NCBI RefSeq assembly: GCF_024362695.1
Contig: NW_026063266.1
Coordinates: 186,001 to 250,000 of the forward strand
DNA length: 64,000 bases
Source of the DNA: Pectinophora gossypiella
Lineage: Eukaryota > Arthropoda > Insecta > Lepidoptera > Gelechiidae
Reading direction: 5' to 3'
The notes beneath the pieces are model-generated. The model had not been told where the DNA came from, searched no databases, and worked only from the letters and a program-made list of their open reading frames with translations. Each line of letters begins with the position of its first letter. Position 1 is the stretch's first letter. Both the position numbers and the translations under genes were made by a program. Shown here piece by piece: positions 1 through 10,938 of this stretch.

Positions 1-3
1 GAA

Positions 4-2564
4 TTGTTAATACCGAAATTAATTATTATATGTGCATATAGGACGGGACATGGCGATTTCCAGATATTCCTGGATGCGATGGAATCGTTACTATGTAAAG
101 TGAATGACGAAAACAAAAGGTTTATTTTGGTCGGTGACCTGAATGTAAACTATCTAGCCACACTTGTACCTTCAGAAGTCTCTGAGAAAAATGAATTAAT
201 TGATTTATTACAATGCTACAACAGCAAAAACATTGTTGAGTTTTATACACGTGTGTCGGACACACGTTCAACATCGCTTGACTGTGGAGTGGTGGCTCAA
301 AACGAACGTTACGTAACGTGCCAGCGGGTAGACACTGTGATAAGCGATCATAACGCTCAACTGTTTACAATAGGGAATGCAGAAATTAATAGAGATCGCA
401 ATCGATTTATGGAACGGCGGTTGTACACTGACGAATCCATTAATCAGTTTTATAACGACATAATTAATTATGACTGGACATCATTTTACAATAATTGTAC
501 TGACATTCAAATCAAATTCAACAATTTAATAAATATAATAACTTATTACATAAATATTCATTTTCCTATTCGAAAAGTCAAAATTAAAAATAAACCACAT
601 GCTCCGTGGAAGAGTGATGAATTGGAAAATTATATAAAAGCATTTGAAAACTACTGTGAAATAAAAAGACAGTACCCAAGCGACATCACGGTATCTACGT
701 GTATCAAACACTACAACAATATTATTAAAAAAACCACTCTACGCGATCAAAAGAGATACACTAACCACCGTCTAACCAACGCGAAAAACCCATCAAAAGA
801 AATCTGGCGAGTAGTTAGCGATGAAGTGAACCCTGCGAGTGGTAATAGCCGAAATGATTTGGTATTTCAGGATAAGGGCTCGGACATTACAACAGAGTGC
901 ATGCCTGACTTTATTAATAATCACTTCTTAAATGTGGCAAAACAATTCATAATTCAGTGTGATGTCCATAGTTCGTTAAAATATTTGGACTGCTTCATAA
1001 GAAAGTTAAATAAATTGACATTTAAATTGAATCCAGTGACCAATATAACTTTAAATAAATTAATTAATAAATTGATGCGTAAACCTACCACTACTGATAT
1101 ATATGACATTTCACCCAATATTATTATTTGTATATGGCCTATCTTATCCCAACTGTTGACATTATTAATAAATGATATAATAAATAGCGGAAAGTATCCT
1201 GATGTACTGAAAAAAACGCGAGTTTGTCCTGTATATAAAGGTAAAGGTGAACATAATAACATTGAATCGTACAGACCAATATCAATTGTTCCAACTGTGT
1301 CTAAGATGGTGGAATCGGTGCTGTCTCAGCAAATAATGCAACACCTTGAGCGGAACGAGTTAATATCCGATAGGCAGTACGCTTATCGAAAGACAAAGTC
1401 AACTACTTCGGCTGCTCTAAAGGTCATTGACTCAATAATAACGGGCGTCGATCATAAGTATAAGGTTGCTGGAATATTCTGCGATCTTAGTAAGGCATTT
1501 GATATTATTCCAAATGATTTACTTTTACAGAAGTTAGAACGGTATGGTATCTGTGGGCTACCACATGATTTACTTGCGTCGTTTATGAAGGGCAGAAAGC
1601 AGATTGTACATGTCACGTCGAAAGGCAAGCAGCGCAGGTCCGAAGCCGGCGATGTCACAATAGGTATACCGCAGGGTTCTGCCCTCGGAAATACACTGTT
1701 TCTGCTTTTCATAAATGACCTACCGTCTGTTATAATAGATGGTCTATAAGTGTTGTTTGCTGATGACACAACTGTTATTGTATACGCGCCTAGTTACGAT
1801 CTACTGAACAAAAAAGTGAACAGAATCTGCGAGCAATTGCACGCATGGTTCGCAGCTAACGGTCTGATTTTAAATGTAAATAAGTCAAATGTTATTTTGT
1901 TTACCGCTAAAAGCGTACCGAGACCTATGGCTCTCAACACACTTATTCCAATGTGTGACGGTTGCCAGTTTCTAAGTTTTACCCTCGACCCTACTTTGAA
2001 CTGGAAGGCGCACGTAAACAGGCTATGTGGCAGGCTGAGTAGTGCCGCATATGCACTTCGGAAACTTCGTCCCATCGTGTCTCTGGAAGTGTTACGACAG
2101 ACATATTTTGCCTATTTTCATTCAATTATGTCGTATGGCATAATTATTATGGGGCAACTCCACTGACTCTGAAAGAGTAGTTAATAAAACAAAAGCGTGC
2201 AATTCGGGTTCTCACTAATGCCAAGCCGCGAAACACTTGTAAAGGTCACTTCAAACGGTTGGGAGTTATGACGTTATATTCGCAGTATGTGTACGATGTG
2301 GTGATGTACGTGCGCCAGAATCTGTCTATGTTCGATAGGTATGACGGCGGCGGGCGTGCGCTGCGCAGCGCTGGTCGGCTGCGGACAGTTCCGCGACGTA
2401 CCACTCTCGCCACTAAGAACCCGCGCGTTATCGGTCCGACGTTATATGAGCAACTACCCACTAGTATAAAAAATGATGTATGTGACGTATCATTCGGTCA
2501 CCGTCTAAAAAACCTTTTGTTGGATATGGAGCTATATTCTGTGGACGATTTTATTAAAAATTGA
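4..2564 (+). pseudogene. LINE endonuclease/reverse transcriptase, broken ORF2
   Basis: The N-terminal part is the end of an APE-type endonuclease (VGDLNVN and SDHN motifs, codons at about 130-370), which would nick target DNA. The RT domain follows (YRPISIVP, DLSKAFD, GIPQGSALG, FADDTTV). Three breaks are visible: a TAA at 1747-1749 just before the FADD catalytic box, a frame change and stop near 2164-2180, and a last open stretch 2259-2564 that carries the C-terminal domain typical of these LINEs. Frames before and after the first stop are the same, so that break is a simple nonsense change. The protein is not functional as read. Base 4 is not a true start; the frame is cut by the window edge. 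Confidence 0.85.
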
Positions 2565-2795
2565 CATTGTATTTTATTGTAATTACTTGAATGTAATTTT
2601 ATTTTATACATAATTAATTTATAATTATTATTAGCCATGACATTGTAATTGATTTATTATCTTTTGACATTTTGATTTAATTTATTATCTTCTTTGTTGA
2701 CATTCTTTTGTTATCATTTTCGACGATCATATTTATGTTGTTACCGTTTTATATTGTGTCTAAAATGTGTTGTATAACTAAATGTGAAATAAATG

Positions 2796-2815
2796 AATCT
2801 AATCTAATCTAATCT
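2796..2815 (+). repeat. (AATCT)4 3' tail of LINE 1
   Basis: Four exact AATCT units end the element. Short tandem tails of this kind replace poly(A) in several LINE clades and mark the 3' insertion junction. Confidence 0.9.
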
Positions 2816-3043
2816 ATCAAATAAAAGAAGAGGTCACGGTATAATGCCTTTAATATACAATAGGTATCACAACTAGAAACTTTGGCTACGAACGTTATCG
2901 CGCGGAGGTTGCCAACCGACTGCCTCCGAAAAACATCTTTCCCCCGCTCAGCCGTTTGCTGTGACGTTAGCGCCCCTACTTCATGACTGTGGCGCCCCCT
3001 ACATCCGTAACTCAATACAACTATTTATTAATTTATATGTACA
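2816..3043 (-). repeat. Gypsy B 3' LTR, distal part
   Basis: If Gypsy A and one GTAA copy are removed, this stretch continues the LTR that starts at 5681. It abuts the LINE 1 tail at 2815, so the true LTR end (expected CA on the minus strand) is not visible. Assignment rests on the A insertion geometry, not on a second LTR copy. Confidence 0.5.
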
Positions 3044-3047
3044 GTAA

Positions 3048-3348
3048 TGATAGCGCGACAGCGAAATATTGAAAATCTAAATATTATGTTAACTGTAAAC
3101 AACACGTGCGGCTAGCAAACAAACAACACCTGCACTTGTTTACGACACACGTGCAAGGTACGGTAGTGGGGACAACCCTTATAAGAAGGCGAGCCGCACG
3201 AGTTGTACCATTCTTGTGTCGAACTCCGTACAGAGAACATCCAATAAAAGTAATCCGTGACAGTGAGCCATTGTTTAACTGGCGCTATGCGTCCTCCACA
3301 AAGGTCACTGTTACCTTGGGATCAGAGTATAATATCCGTACTCTAACA
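3048..3348 (+). repeat. Gypsy A 5' LTR (301 bp)
   Basis: It starts TG and ends CA, and matches 5312-5612 in length. The next bases are TCAGAAGTAG, not a TGG-type primer site; the same TCAGAAGT string follows the 5' LTR of Gypsy G. Confidence 0.95.
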
Positions 3349-4191
3349 TCAGAAGTAGAGGATCGTCCTGCTGCCCACCCATTATATTGAAAAAAGACGG
3401 CCACAAAGGATGAAACTATAATCGTGGATGGAGTCAGGTGTTTAATTAATTAAAACTAAGGCTAAACTTGGAATTGGACCTGAATATAAAAATTGGACCT
3501 GGACTTGAGCCGTGGCATATTCATCACAATGACTATGTAATGTCAGGATCGAGGATAATGGTGCCTACCTGCATTTGAATACTATTGTTACGGTGAGTCG
3601 TTTTCATACTGGAACTTTATTGTTATCTTCATTGCTGGGTGTATTTTAATTTTTAATAATGAGGAAATTTATTTAAAATTAACTTGGAAAGTACTATTTC
3701 TCTTTATTTTAAAACAAAATTGACGAGACATATTCCCGCAATACGTGTCAATCATAATTCAAACCGCGTTTTCAAATCGGTTTTCATCATCGTCAAATCT
3801 TGGTATTTTGTTCTAAAAATGTTTTGAATTGGTGCAGACACGCTAACGCTGCGTGGTTTAAGCTGTATTTTCTCACTCCAAGCAATAAAGAAATGAACTT
3901 TCGTTAAATAACAACGTGATTTGTAATCTACCGTCATTAATCAAATCTTTATAAACCAATTCAAAGAGTCATGTGAATGTGATAATACACCTAGTTATTT
4001 TGTTTCATGTGACCACTGCTAAATGACGACGAGTGAATGACAAACGGCGAAGGCGTTACAGCATGGCACAGTCTGAGAGTGGCAGCCGTGCCGCGTGTGT
4101 GCCGTGTGGTGGTGACTTCGTGGCAGCGTATTGTATACTAAGCTGGCGCTTGATTGCCGATAGCCGCCATTTCTTTTAATAGATTATCAGA
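3349..4191 (+). other. Gypsy A internal noncoding region
   Basis: I see no gag, protease or RT reading frame here. A strong 5' splice-site-like string (CGGTGAGT, near 3590) occurs. The stretch is either a leader fused to the pol end by deletion or foreign filler. Nothing else is recognisable. Confidence 0.5.
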
Positions 4192-4452
4192 ATGACCGAA
4201 CAATCTTCAGAAAGCAAGAAACGTTTCGATTCCAAATGTGCTAAAGTAAAATTATTTCATCCAGGAGACTTTGTGCTTTGTAAAGCAACCCAATGGTCTA
4301 ATAACAAGCTAGGTCCTAAATATTTAGGGCCATATCAAATTGTAAAAATTATTGGCAATGATCGATACGAAATACAAAGTCTTCGTCCTGGCCAAAAAAT
4401 ACTACAATAGCTCATGAACATCTCGGATTAATACCAAACCCGAATTTAGAAT
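4192..4452 (+). pseudogene. Gypsy A integrase C-terminal fragment
   Basis: The 72 residues from 4192 carry the chromodomain-like/GPY-type end of a Gypsy integrase: a PGDFVL stretch, then KLGPKYLGPYQIV and DRYEI. The same pattern ends the integrases of B, E and G. After 4400 the frame shifts by an A-run change (4394-4399) and the remaining C-terminal residues lie in another frame up to the TGA near 4452. All catalytic parts (zinc-binding HHCC and DDE) are missing. Its role here is only as a marker that A came from an autonomous Mag-like element. Confidence 0.75.
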
Positions 4453-4507
4453 GATCCGTGATAGCAGTTTACAAGAAATATAAAAAAAAATGGTTGTAAA
4501 GGTCACT

Positions 4508-4980
4508 TGTCAAAACAAGCCACAAAATAGCCTCTGAGTTTATCGAATATTTCTGAGACTGGAACTGCTGCTAATCCAAGCAACTAAAGCCTCTGAGTTT
4601 GGCAAACGTCCCTTTCACCGTGATGCTTGTTGAAACAAGCTATATTTTCGGCCGCTGAGTTTGACAACTGAACCTTCAGCCAGAACAAGCTTATAAAAAT
4701 TTAAGCCTCTGAGTCTGGCGAAAAGTAAAATCACCAGAAGCAACAACCAACAAATATCAAAAACAAGCCACAAAATAGCCTCTGAGTTCATCAAATATTT
4801 CTGAGACTGGAATGAATGTCGATTCTAACAACTAAAACCTTTGAGTTTGGCAAACGTTCCTTTCACCGTGATGTTGTTGAAACAAGCTATATTTTTGGCC
4901 GCTGAGTTTGTCTACTGAACTTTCAACCAGAACAAGCTTATAAAATTTAAGCCTCTGAGTCTGGCGAAAAGTAAAAACTA
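4508..4980 (+). repeat. Gypsy A post-pol tandem repeat with GCCTCTGAGT motif
   Basis: Two near copies of a block repeat with a period of 248 bp (starts 4512 and 4760). Inside, the decamer GCCTCTGAGT or a one- to two-base variant occurs eight times, at 4530, 4589, 4651, 4705, 4778, 4837, 4898 and 4951, that is every 53-73 bases. Several copies are preceded by AACAAGC. No reading frame crosses the region. The place, between pol and the 3' LTR, is the same as the motif arrays of B, E and G. Confidence 0.9.
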
Positions 4981-5300
4981 TTTGGTTGATTAACATCTTC
5001 ACCCATTTTAATCCGATCCTTGAACAAATAACGGACTAGGAAACTATTATTTTTTAATTTGTGAGATCGTATCGATGGAACGATATAGACTTACAACTGG
5101 GCGTAACAATGCAATTTAAAGAATGAAACGATTATTATTGAATTTGCCAATTGTAAGCTCGTGTCGATGCACCGATATAGACTTACAACAACTGACTTAA
5201 CAGCACAAATACTTAGTTACAAATTGAATATGCTACTACAGTGAACTAAAAGATACCCTTGTTTCAGAATAAACGCAAGCTCAGAGCACGAGCTGCGTAT

Positions 5301-5311
5301 CAGTATGGCCG
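5301..5311 (+). promoter_or_regulatory. Gypsy A putative plus-strand primer site
   Basis: CAGTATGGCCG lies directly before the TG of the 3' LTR. It is not a polypurine tract, but the ATGGCCG core is shared with Gypsy E (before 33248) and G (before 44937). Confidence 0.45.
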
Positions 5312-5612
5312 TGATAGCGCGACAGCGAAATATTGAAAATCTAAATATTATGTTAACTGTAAACAACACGTGCGGCTAGCAAACAAACAACACCTGCACT
5401 TGTTTACGACACACGTGCAAGGTACGGTAGTGGGGACAACCCTTATAAGAAGGCGAGCCGCACGAGTTGTACCATTCTTGTGTCGAACTCCGTACAGAGA
5501 ACATCCAATAAAAGTAATCCGTGACAGTGAGCCATTGTTTAACTGGCGCTATGCGTCCTCCACAAAGGTCACTGTTACCTTGGGATCAGAGTATAATATT
5601 CTTACTCTAACA
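5312..5612 (+). repeat. Gypsy A 3' LTR (301 bp)
   Basis: Same length and ends as 3048-3348; the visible differences are near the end (TATTCTTACT here, TATCCGTACT in the 5' copy). GTAA follows at 5613-5616. Confidence 0.95.
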
Positions 5613-5616
5613 GTAA

Positions 5617-5681
5617 TGATTAAAATTACGACCTGACACTTTACACAATAATTTTCTATAAATTAATCGGGAGCGACAACA
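5617..5681 (-). repeat. Gypsy B 3' LTR, proximal part
   Basis: On the minus strand the LTR would begin TGTTGTCGC at 5681, directly after GAGCAGGAGGGCCGGA (5697-5682), a purine-rich primer-like stretch. Gypsy A interrupts the LTR at 5616. The 11-mer CGGATGTTGTC occurs again at 6178-6168, so the alternative LTR start there cannot be excluded. Confidence 0.55.
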
Positions 5682-6195
5682 TCCGGCCCTCCTGCTCACG
5701 CATGCGTCTTCGCATGCGTTGTAGTCTGGTGCATAAACTGTGAACAATATGATTAGAATTAGTCATTATTGAATACAAAACAAAATGTTATTCTGCATCT
5801 TATTTTGTTATTCCATCGACGGCCAACAAAATCAAGATGTATCCAAAATTATCAGAGTTTACTCTTCCCATCGACGGCAGAGCATTCTCTTTGTAATCTA
5901 TTTATCAGAGTTGCAAAGCCATTCCAAAAGATATTATTCCATCGACGGTTAATGTCTTTTGAAAACTCGCCGAACACCAAAACAGTCACACAGTCATCGA
6001 TTTTCTTACTGTTCCATCGACGGTCAGCTTCCTACGATAACTATGTACCATTTTTAAGTGTTCACAGCTTTATGCATCAGACATGAATTAGAGAATGTGC
6101 AATATGTAATTTGTTATCATCAAGAATTTAAAACGTAAGCATTATTGTAGTACATTAATATTTACCTGACAACATCCGTGATTTTTCCTGATTAT
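5682..6195 (-). repeat. Gypsy B post-pol region with TTCCATCGACGG array
   Basis: This noncoding stretch between the integrase stop and the LTR holds four copies of TTCCATCGACGG (plus-strand reading; 5811-5822, 5866-5877 with one change, 5937-5948, 6012-6023), spaced 55, 71 and 75 bases apart. The string ATCAGAGTT also occurs twice between them. There is a short palindromic patch of GCATGCG units near 5700-5725. No env-like frame is present. Confidence 0.8.
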
Positions 6196-9100
6196 TTATA
6201 TATCCATAGTATTGATATTTATCCAAGGCTTCATATTCTCTATGCAAGTTACACCTTCATAGCGTTTAGATGACCGTTCAGAGCCCCTCATGTCAGCTAC
6301 TTTATAACGGTCTTTTCCTAATACCTCTGTAACTTGGAAAGGGCCTTTAAATACGGGCAGCAATTTTGTACTTTGTCCATCATTAGTCTGGCTTGGGATC
6401 TTGATCACCACAAGATCGTCCTTCTTAAATATGTGCGCGACTTTTCTTTTGGCATCAAAGGTTTCTTTTTGTTTGTGAGCACTTTCTTTAATCTTCATGT
6501 CAACCTTCCTTCTAAGATCTGTTATATCCACAGTATTTTCGGCGTCATCCAGCACGACCCGGTCCGAATCGGTTTGAAGTCGGTAGCCAAAAAATACCTC
6601 ACTAGGAACTGCTGACGTTGTCTTATTAATAGTACTATTAATGCCCTGCTGTATCTTGTCAATATGTTCATCCCATCGGTTGCTATCAGTATTTGCACCC
6701 AAACTACGGAGAGCCTCAAGTATAGTCAAATTATAGCGCTCAACCTGTCCATTAGAGCGTGGCATAGCGGTGGCAATAACATGTCGTCTAATATTTTTAC
6801 TCACACAATAATCAGTAAACAATTTTGAGGTATATGCAGTGCCGGCATCACATATCAACCTCTTAGGATTGCCAAATATCTTAAATATTTTATCCAACTC
6901 ATTAATAACAATTTTACTTTTAGTGTTGCGAACCGGGGCAATAAAAACAAATTTAGTGAAGGAATCAACCAAGACAAGTAGATGAGTGTTTTTCTTCGTA
7001 GTTTTAACAAATGGACCTAAATGGTCCATGTGTAATGTATGGAATGGTCTCGCGTATTTCGGTATCGGAAACAATTTACCAGGCTTTTTCCCATGAATAT
7101 TTTTAAAATAAATACAATTAAGGCAGTTTTTTATGTATTTCGAAATCACTTTTTTCATTCGAGGGAACCAGTATTTGTCTTTAATCCGTTCAAATGTTTT
7201 ATCCGTAGCAAAATGTCCAGCATCATCATGGTTAAGTCTTATAATTTGCCAGATACATTGTTTCGGTACCAACCAACGTCGTCCATACTCAGTCCTGCGG
7301 TAGACCTTATTACCCAACAACTCATAATTGTTAAATACCTGTTTATGGGGCTCGGCCTCACCTGACTCTAGAATATCTTTAATTGCACAAATGTTTGGGT
7401 CCTGCAGCTGAACGGATAATAACCAATCAGATTCACTTACTGTGATAGACATCACGCCTTCATTTCTATCGGGAAGTGAAATAGACATAGGATTTCTGCT
7501 TAATGCATCTACGTGCTGCATTTGTGTCCCCGGCCTGTGCATTATATTAAACGTAAACTCTTGTGTTAGCAATACCCATCTACCTATCCGTGGATTGATT
7601 TCTTTCTTACCGATTGAATATCTCACAGCATTGCAATCGGTAATTATTGTAAACGAAATCCCAAGTAGGTAGTGTCTAAATTTTTGTAAGCCTACCGTTA
7701 TAGCCAAAAATTCAAGTTCAAATGAGTGGTATCGCTTTTCTTCGTCTGTTGTTTGACGACTGTAAAAATGTATTGGCTTCTCTCCATGATCAGTAACCTG
7801 TACTAAAATACACCCAATACCATCTCGACTAGCATCTGTATACATTATAACTGGTAATTTTGGATCGAATATTGTTAAAGACGCATCGAACAAAGCGCTC
7901 TTCAATGTATCAAAAGACTGAATTTGGTCCTGACCCCACTCCCAAGACGCATTCTTTTTTAGCAACTTCGTTAAAGGGTTGCATAATAGAGCGCAGTTTT
8001 TAATGAACTTCCTAAAATAGTTTATTAATCCCAAAAATTGTCGGACTTGATGAATGTTTGTAGGAGGTGGGTAGTTTCGAATTGCTTCAAGCTTCTTTTT
8101 GCCCGGATGAATACCTGTCTCATTAATTTCATACCCCAAAAATGTAATAGAACTTTGGAAAAACTTGCATTTGTCTATATTTATTGTTAGCCCATTCTCT
8201 TGCAAAACGTTTAACACTGCCTCCAAACATTCAATATTCTCCTGCAGAGTCTCAGTCCCTATCAACAAATCGTCCATATAACAGATAACTCGGTAAACTG
8301 GATCAAAACGAAGTTTTCCCAGGACAGTATTCATCAGCCTTTGGAAAACAGAAGGCCCGTTACAAACTCCAAACGGCATACGGCAGAATTCATAGTGTCC
8401 GTCGGCCGTGATGAAAGCTGTCTTGGGAATAGACGCTTCTTTAATTTTAATCTGATAATATCCACTTTTTAGATCAATTGACGTAAAATATTTGCATCCC
8501 TTTAATCTATTAATCAAATCGTCTACTATAGGCATCGGATACTTTTTTTGAACAGTTATTTTATTTAATAAACGATAGTCTACACAAAGCCTTTTTTCTC
8601 CGTTGGGTTTATCAACTAAAAGTACTGGACTAGCATATGGTGAATTGCTTTCCCTTATTATGCCAGCTTCTAATAGTTCATCAACTATTTGCCTCGTAGT
8701 GGCTTTTTCAGATTCCGACATACGATACGGCCGTTGGTACACCGGTTTGTTTGTAGTAAGTTCTATGTCTAGCTCCACGCAAGACGTTTTACCAAGGGTG
8801 GTTAGATCGTTTGAAACACATTTCGGAAATTTTTGTAATATTTCTTCAAGAATTTTAACATGTTCATCGGAATTTATATTTAAAAGGCTTGTCTTTATAG
8901 ATAAAATCTGCTGCTTGGAGACTTTATGAAAAGTCAAAATATCTCCTACCCTAGTGTACATAATATCCCTGTTTTCGGTGAAGTTCCTGCCTATTAAAAT
9001 ATTACAACCAGATAACACATCTGTTATGTAAAACATTACTGATAACTCAACGTTATCGACTATAACGTCTGCAACCACCGCATCGGTAACTTGTGTATGA

Positions 9101-9411
9101 GAATCATTTGAAAAACCAGTCAAATTAACGGGTCTGTCTAATTTAAATGAGTTTAGGTTAAATTGTTGCACTAAATTGCTAGTAATCAGTGAGCAATCAC
9201 TCCCCATATCGATGAAAGCCCGACGTTTACAATTATTTACAATCACTTCTTTGAAAAACTTATCTTTAGCGTTAGATGTATTTATCAGCTTGACTTCAGC
9301 CTGCTCCTCGACCTTTGGAGTTGAACTAGTACTAGGCTTAGACTTACATGCCAGTTCCAAGTGGCCCGGCTTATTACAAAAATTGCATTTCAAATTATTA
9401 TTCCTCTGTTT
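6196..9411 (-). CDS. Gypsy B Gag end plus Pol polyprotein (open, gag cut)
   Basis: One uninterrupted frame of more than 1060 codons. In order: a CCHC zinc knuckle (CNFCNKPGHLELAC, first 20 residues), a pepsin-like protease (AFIDMGSD, about residue 60), RT (LCVDYRLLN, DLKSGYYQI, catalytic YMDD), RNase H (MYTDAS), then integrase with the HHCC zinc-binding part, the DDE core (LHMDHLGPF, NGQVERYN) and a GPY-type C-terminus. The frame stays open up to the D1 junction at 9411, so the Gag N-terminus is lost by insertion, not by a late start. The protease triad reads D-M-G where retroelements normally have D-S-G or D-T-G, so protease activity is doubtful. The product would copy and integrate the element RNA. 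Confidence 0.88.
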   Translation of the reverse strand, partial: KQRNNNLKCNFCNKPGHLELACKSKPSTSSTPKVEEQAEVKLINTSNAKDKFFKEVIVNNCKRRAFIDMGSDCSLITSNLVQQFNLNSFKLDRPVNLTGFSNDSHTQVTDAVVADVIVDNVELSVMFYITDVLSGCNILIGRNFTENRDIMYTRVGDILTFHKVSKQQILSIKTSLLNINSDEHVKILEEILQKFPKCVSNDLTTLGKTSCVELDIELTTNKPVYQRPYRMSESEKATTRQIVDELLEAGIIRESNSPYASPVLLVDKPNGEKRLCVDYRLLNKITVQKKYPMPIVDDLINRLKGCKYFTSIDLKSGYYQIKIKEASIPKTAFITADGHYEFCRMPFGVCNGPSVFQRLMNTVLGKLRFDPVYRVICYMDDLLIGTETLQENIECLEAVLNVLQENGLTINIDKCKFFQSSITFLGYEINETGIHPGKKKLEAIRNYPPPTNIHQVRQFLGLINYFRKFIKNCALLCNPLTKLLKKNASWEWGQDQIQSFDTLKSALFDASLTIFDPKLPVIMYTDASRDGIGCILVQVTDHGEKPIHFYSRQTTDEEKRYHSFELEFLAITVGLQKFRHYLLGISFTIITDCNAVRYSIGKKEINPRIGRWVLLTQEFTFNIMHRPGTQMQHVDALSRNPMSISLPDRNEGVMSITVSESDWLLSVQLQDPNICAIKDILESGEAEPHKQVFNNYELLGNKVYRRTEYGRRWLVPKQCIWQIIRLNHDDAGHFATDKTFERIKDKYWFPRMKKVISKYIKNCLNCIYFKNIHGKKPGKLFPIPKYARPFHTLHMDHLGPFVKTTKKNTHLLVLVDSFTKFVFIAPVRNTKSKIVINELDKIFKIFGNPKRLICDAGTAYTSKLFTDYCVSKNIRRHVIATAMPRSNGQVERYNLTILEALRSLGANTDSNRWDEHIDKIQQGINSTINKTTSAVPSEVFFGYRLQTDSDRVVLDDAENTVDITDLRRKVDMKIKESAHKQKETFDAKRKVAHIFKKDDLVVIKIPSQTNDGQSTKLLPVFKGPFQVTEVLGKDRYKVADMRGSERSSKRYEGVTCIENMKPWININTMDI

Positions 9412-10938
9412 TGTAACGAAGCATTTCGGACCAACGAGCCTTGTAGCGACATCTTGTGGTTTCTGACGATATAACGTTGTTTTTATATTTTACCCGCAGG
9501 AAATCACAGATGGCGCTGCAGGGTTATCGATGGGCCCGAATATTTTTAATTATTTTATTTTCTTCAAAATTTGGTATATTAAAATTATCTGCAACATTTA
9601 TTTTTGATATATTATAATTATATTGTTTAAATTTTGGGATCAAACAAGTCGATCGATTGTTGTCGTTGATTCGGCGAATTTATGGTTTGGTAGATTTTTT
9701 CTAGTTTGGCAATATTGTGGGTTCGTGTGTCAGACTGACAGCTGGCTGAGCTGAGAGACAGGTTTTGGAAAGTGGGGACGTCGCGAGAGCGCCGGAGACT
9801 CCACTGCCGTAACTATAATGTGGGCAAATTAAAAGCCACGATTTATCGGCGACATCAAGAGCCGATGTCTCAATTTAAATAAACAACTTAACCGAGATGG
9901 TGAGTCCTCGCAATTCTTCGTGCATATTTTTGCACCAACTTTGTGATAACCTCGAGGTCCTTGTTTTCAGCAACATCACTGAAATCCCATCGCCGAAGGT
10001 CCAGTGGGTGGGTTTAGGTTTCATCCGAGCGATGCCCAACTATCCCGGATGAACCTGTAAGTTATTTTCTTTGTTTTACACTCGTGAGTTGCCTTGCCAC
10101 GCTGTCAGCTGAACCACATGCTAATCATTGCCATTCCTTGTTGCAGATGGGGTTTTTCTTTAAGTTTTTAACGTTTTAACGTTTTTTTGCAAGTTTTTAA
10201 CGTCTAACGTTTTGCTAGTTTAATGTAAGAAGAAGTTTATGATTGGATCAGATGATTTCAACAATGTTTTGTGAATGAAGATTCCTGCTGTTTTCTTCTG
10301 CATTTGAGAGTTATTTCAAGCTTCATTTCGGCGGAGCTTGCCTTGGTTGTTTGCACGTCGAAGCTTTATTTTGTGCGGCGCGCATGTGGATGTGCCGCGC
10401 CTCTCCTTTTTTCAACACTCCGGATAAGGCCCGGTGAAGGACTGCGAGGTTGATCGGTGGACGTGCAGCCCGCCAGCTGCGTAACAGTTTGCCCGCTGCG
10501 CCGCCATCGTCCAGCACGCCCTGGCCTGAGCCGGCCTCAACTTATCACCTGTACGGTATTCCGGAACGCCTCAGGTAGGCCTGATAGTCGGAGGTCCTCG
10601 AGTAAGTGAGGTTCCTACAGGTGTACGGACAGTGTTTTTAAATATAGTGATATCCCATGGTTGTTACGGAGTGACAATTAACCTGACGGACCAAAGCGCG
10701 ACCTGTCTCCCTCCATAGGGTTTTTACCTGCCCATGGTTGTACCTTAATATTATATTATAAAATATACATTGTACAAATTCAAAGGGAGTTTTCTTTGTC
10801 TCATGCTCACCGGTCTATAACATCTAGCTGTGCCCTTCAGGTAAACACCACTTTATAAATTTTCTGAAACATATCAGTATTTTAACTCCATTTCCTATTT
10901 ACCTACCTTGCATAGGTAGCAAAAGATATTTTGTTTCA
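9412..10938 (+). repeat. Gypsy D1 5' LTR (1527 bp)
   Basis: It begins TGTAACGAAGCA and ends TTTTGTTTCA. It aligns along its length with the reversed copies 14377-15948 and 34567-36141. It also matches 45717-46049 at its start. Confidence 0.95.

Larger units (their letters stand above)
1..2815 (+). mobile_element. LINE 1: decayed non-LTR retrotransposon, 5' end outside window
   Basis: The order endonuclease tail, reverse transcriptase, 3' UTR and short tandem tail is that of a LINE. The 5' part lies beyond base 1. The 3' UTR (2565-2795) is AT-rich, and the element ends in four AATCT units followed at once by sequence of Gypsy B's LTR, so this LINE probably inserted into or against that LTR. 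No target duplication can be checked because the 5' junction is missing. Clade is inferred as Jockey-superfamily (Daphne/CR1-like) from the RT and the C-terminal style it shares with LINE P. Confidence 0.85.
3048..5612 (+). mobile_element. Gypsy A: internally deleted LTR retrotransposon, TSD GTAA
   Basis: Two 301-bp direct repeats (3048-3348 and 5312-5612) begin TGATAGCG and end CTAACA, differing at very few positions, and are flanked by GTAA at 3044-3047 and 5613-5616. The internal region is only about 1.96 kb and keeps just the integrase C-terminus, so this copy is nonautonomous. A four-base duplication fits Gypsy integrases. It is younger than Gypsy B, whose LTR it interrupts. Confidence 0.93.
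2816..9411 (-). mobile_element. Gypsy B: minus-strand LTR retrotransposon, split by Gypsy A and cut by Gypsy D1
   Basis: An intact zinc knuckle-protease-RT-RNase H-integrase frame (9411 down to 6196) is followed by a noncoding region, a purine-rich stretch and a TGTTGTC LTR start at 5681 (reading down). Gypsy A lies inside the 3' LTR (TSD GTAA). The gag end is cut at 9411 by the D1 LTR and does not reappear after D1's truncated 3' LTR, so B has no 5' LTR in the window. Integrase and RT style suggest the Mag lineage; that is inference. Confidence 0.8.

Noticed and set aside
3752..3937. Short minus-strand frame in Gypsy A as a gene.
   Set aside because: Random-looking composition, no domain, and within a noncoding leader.
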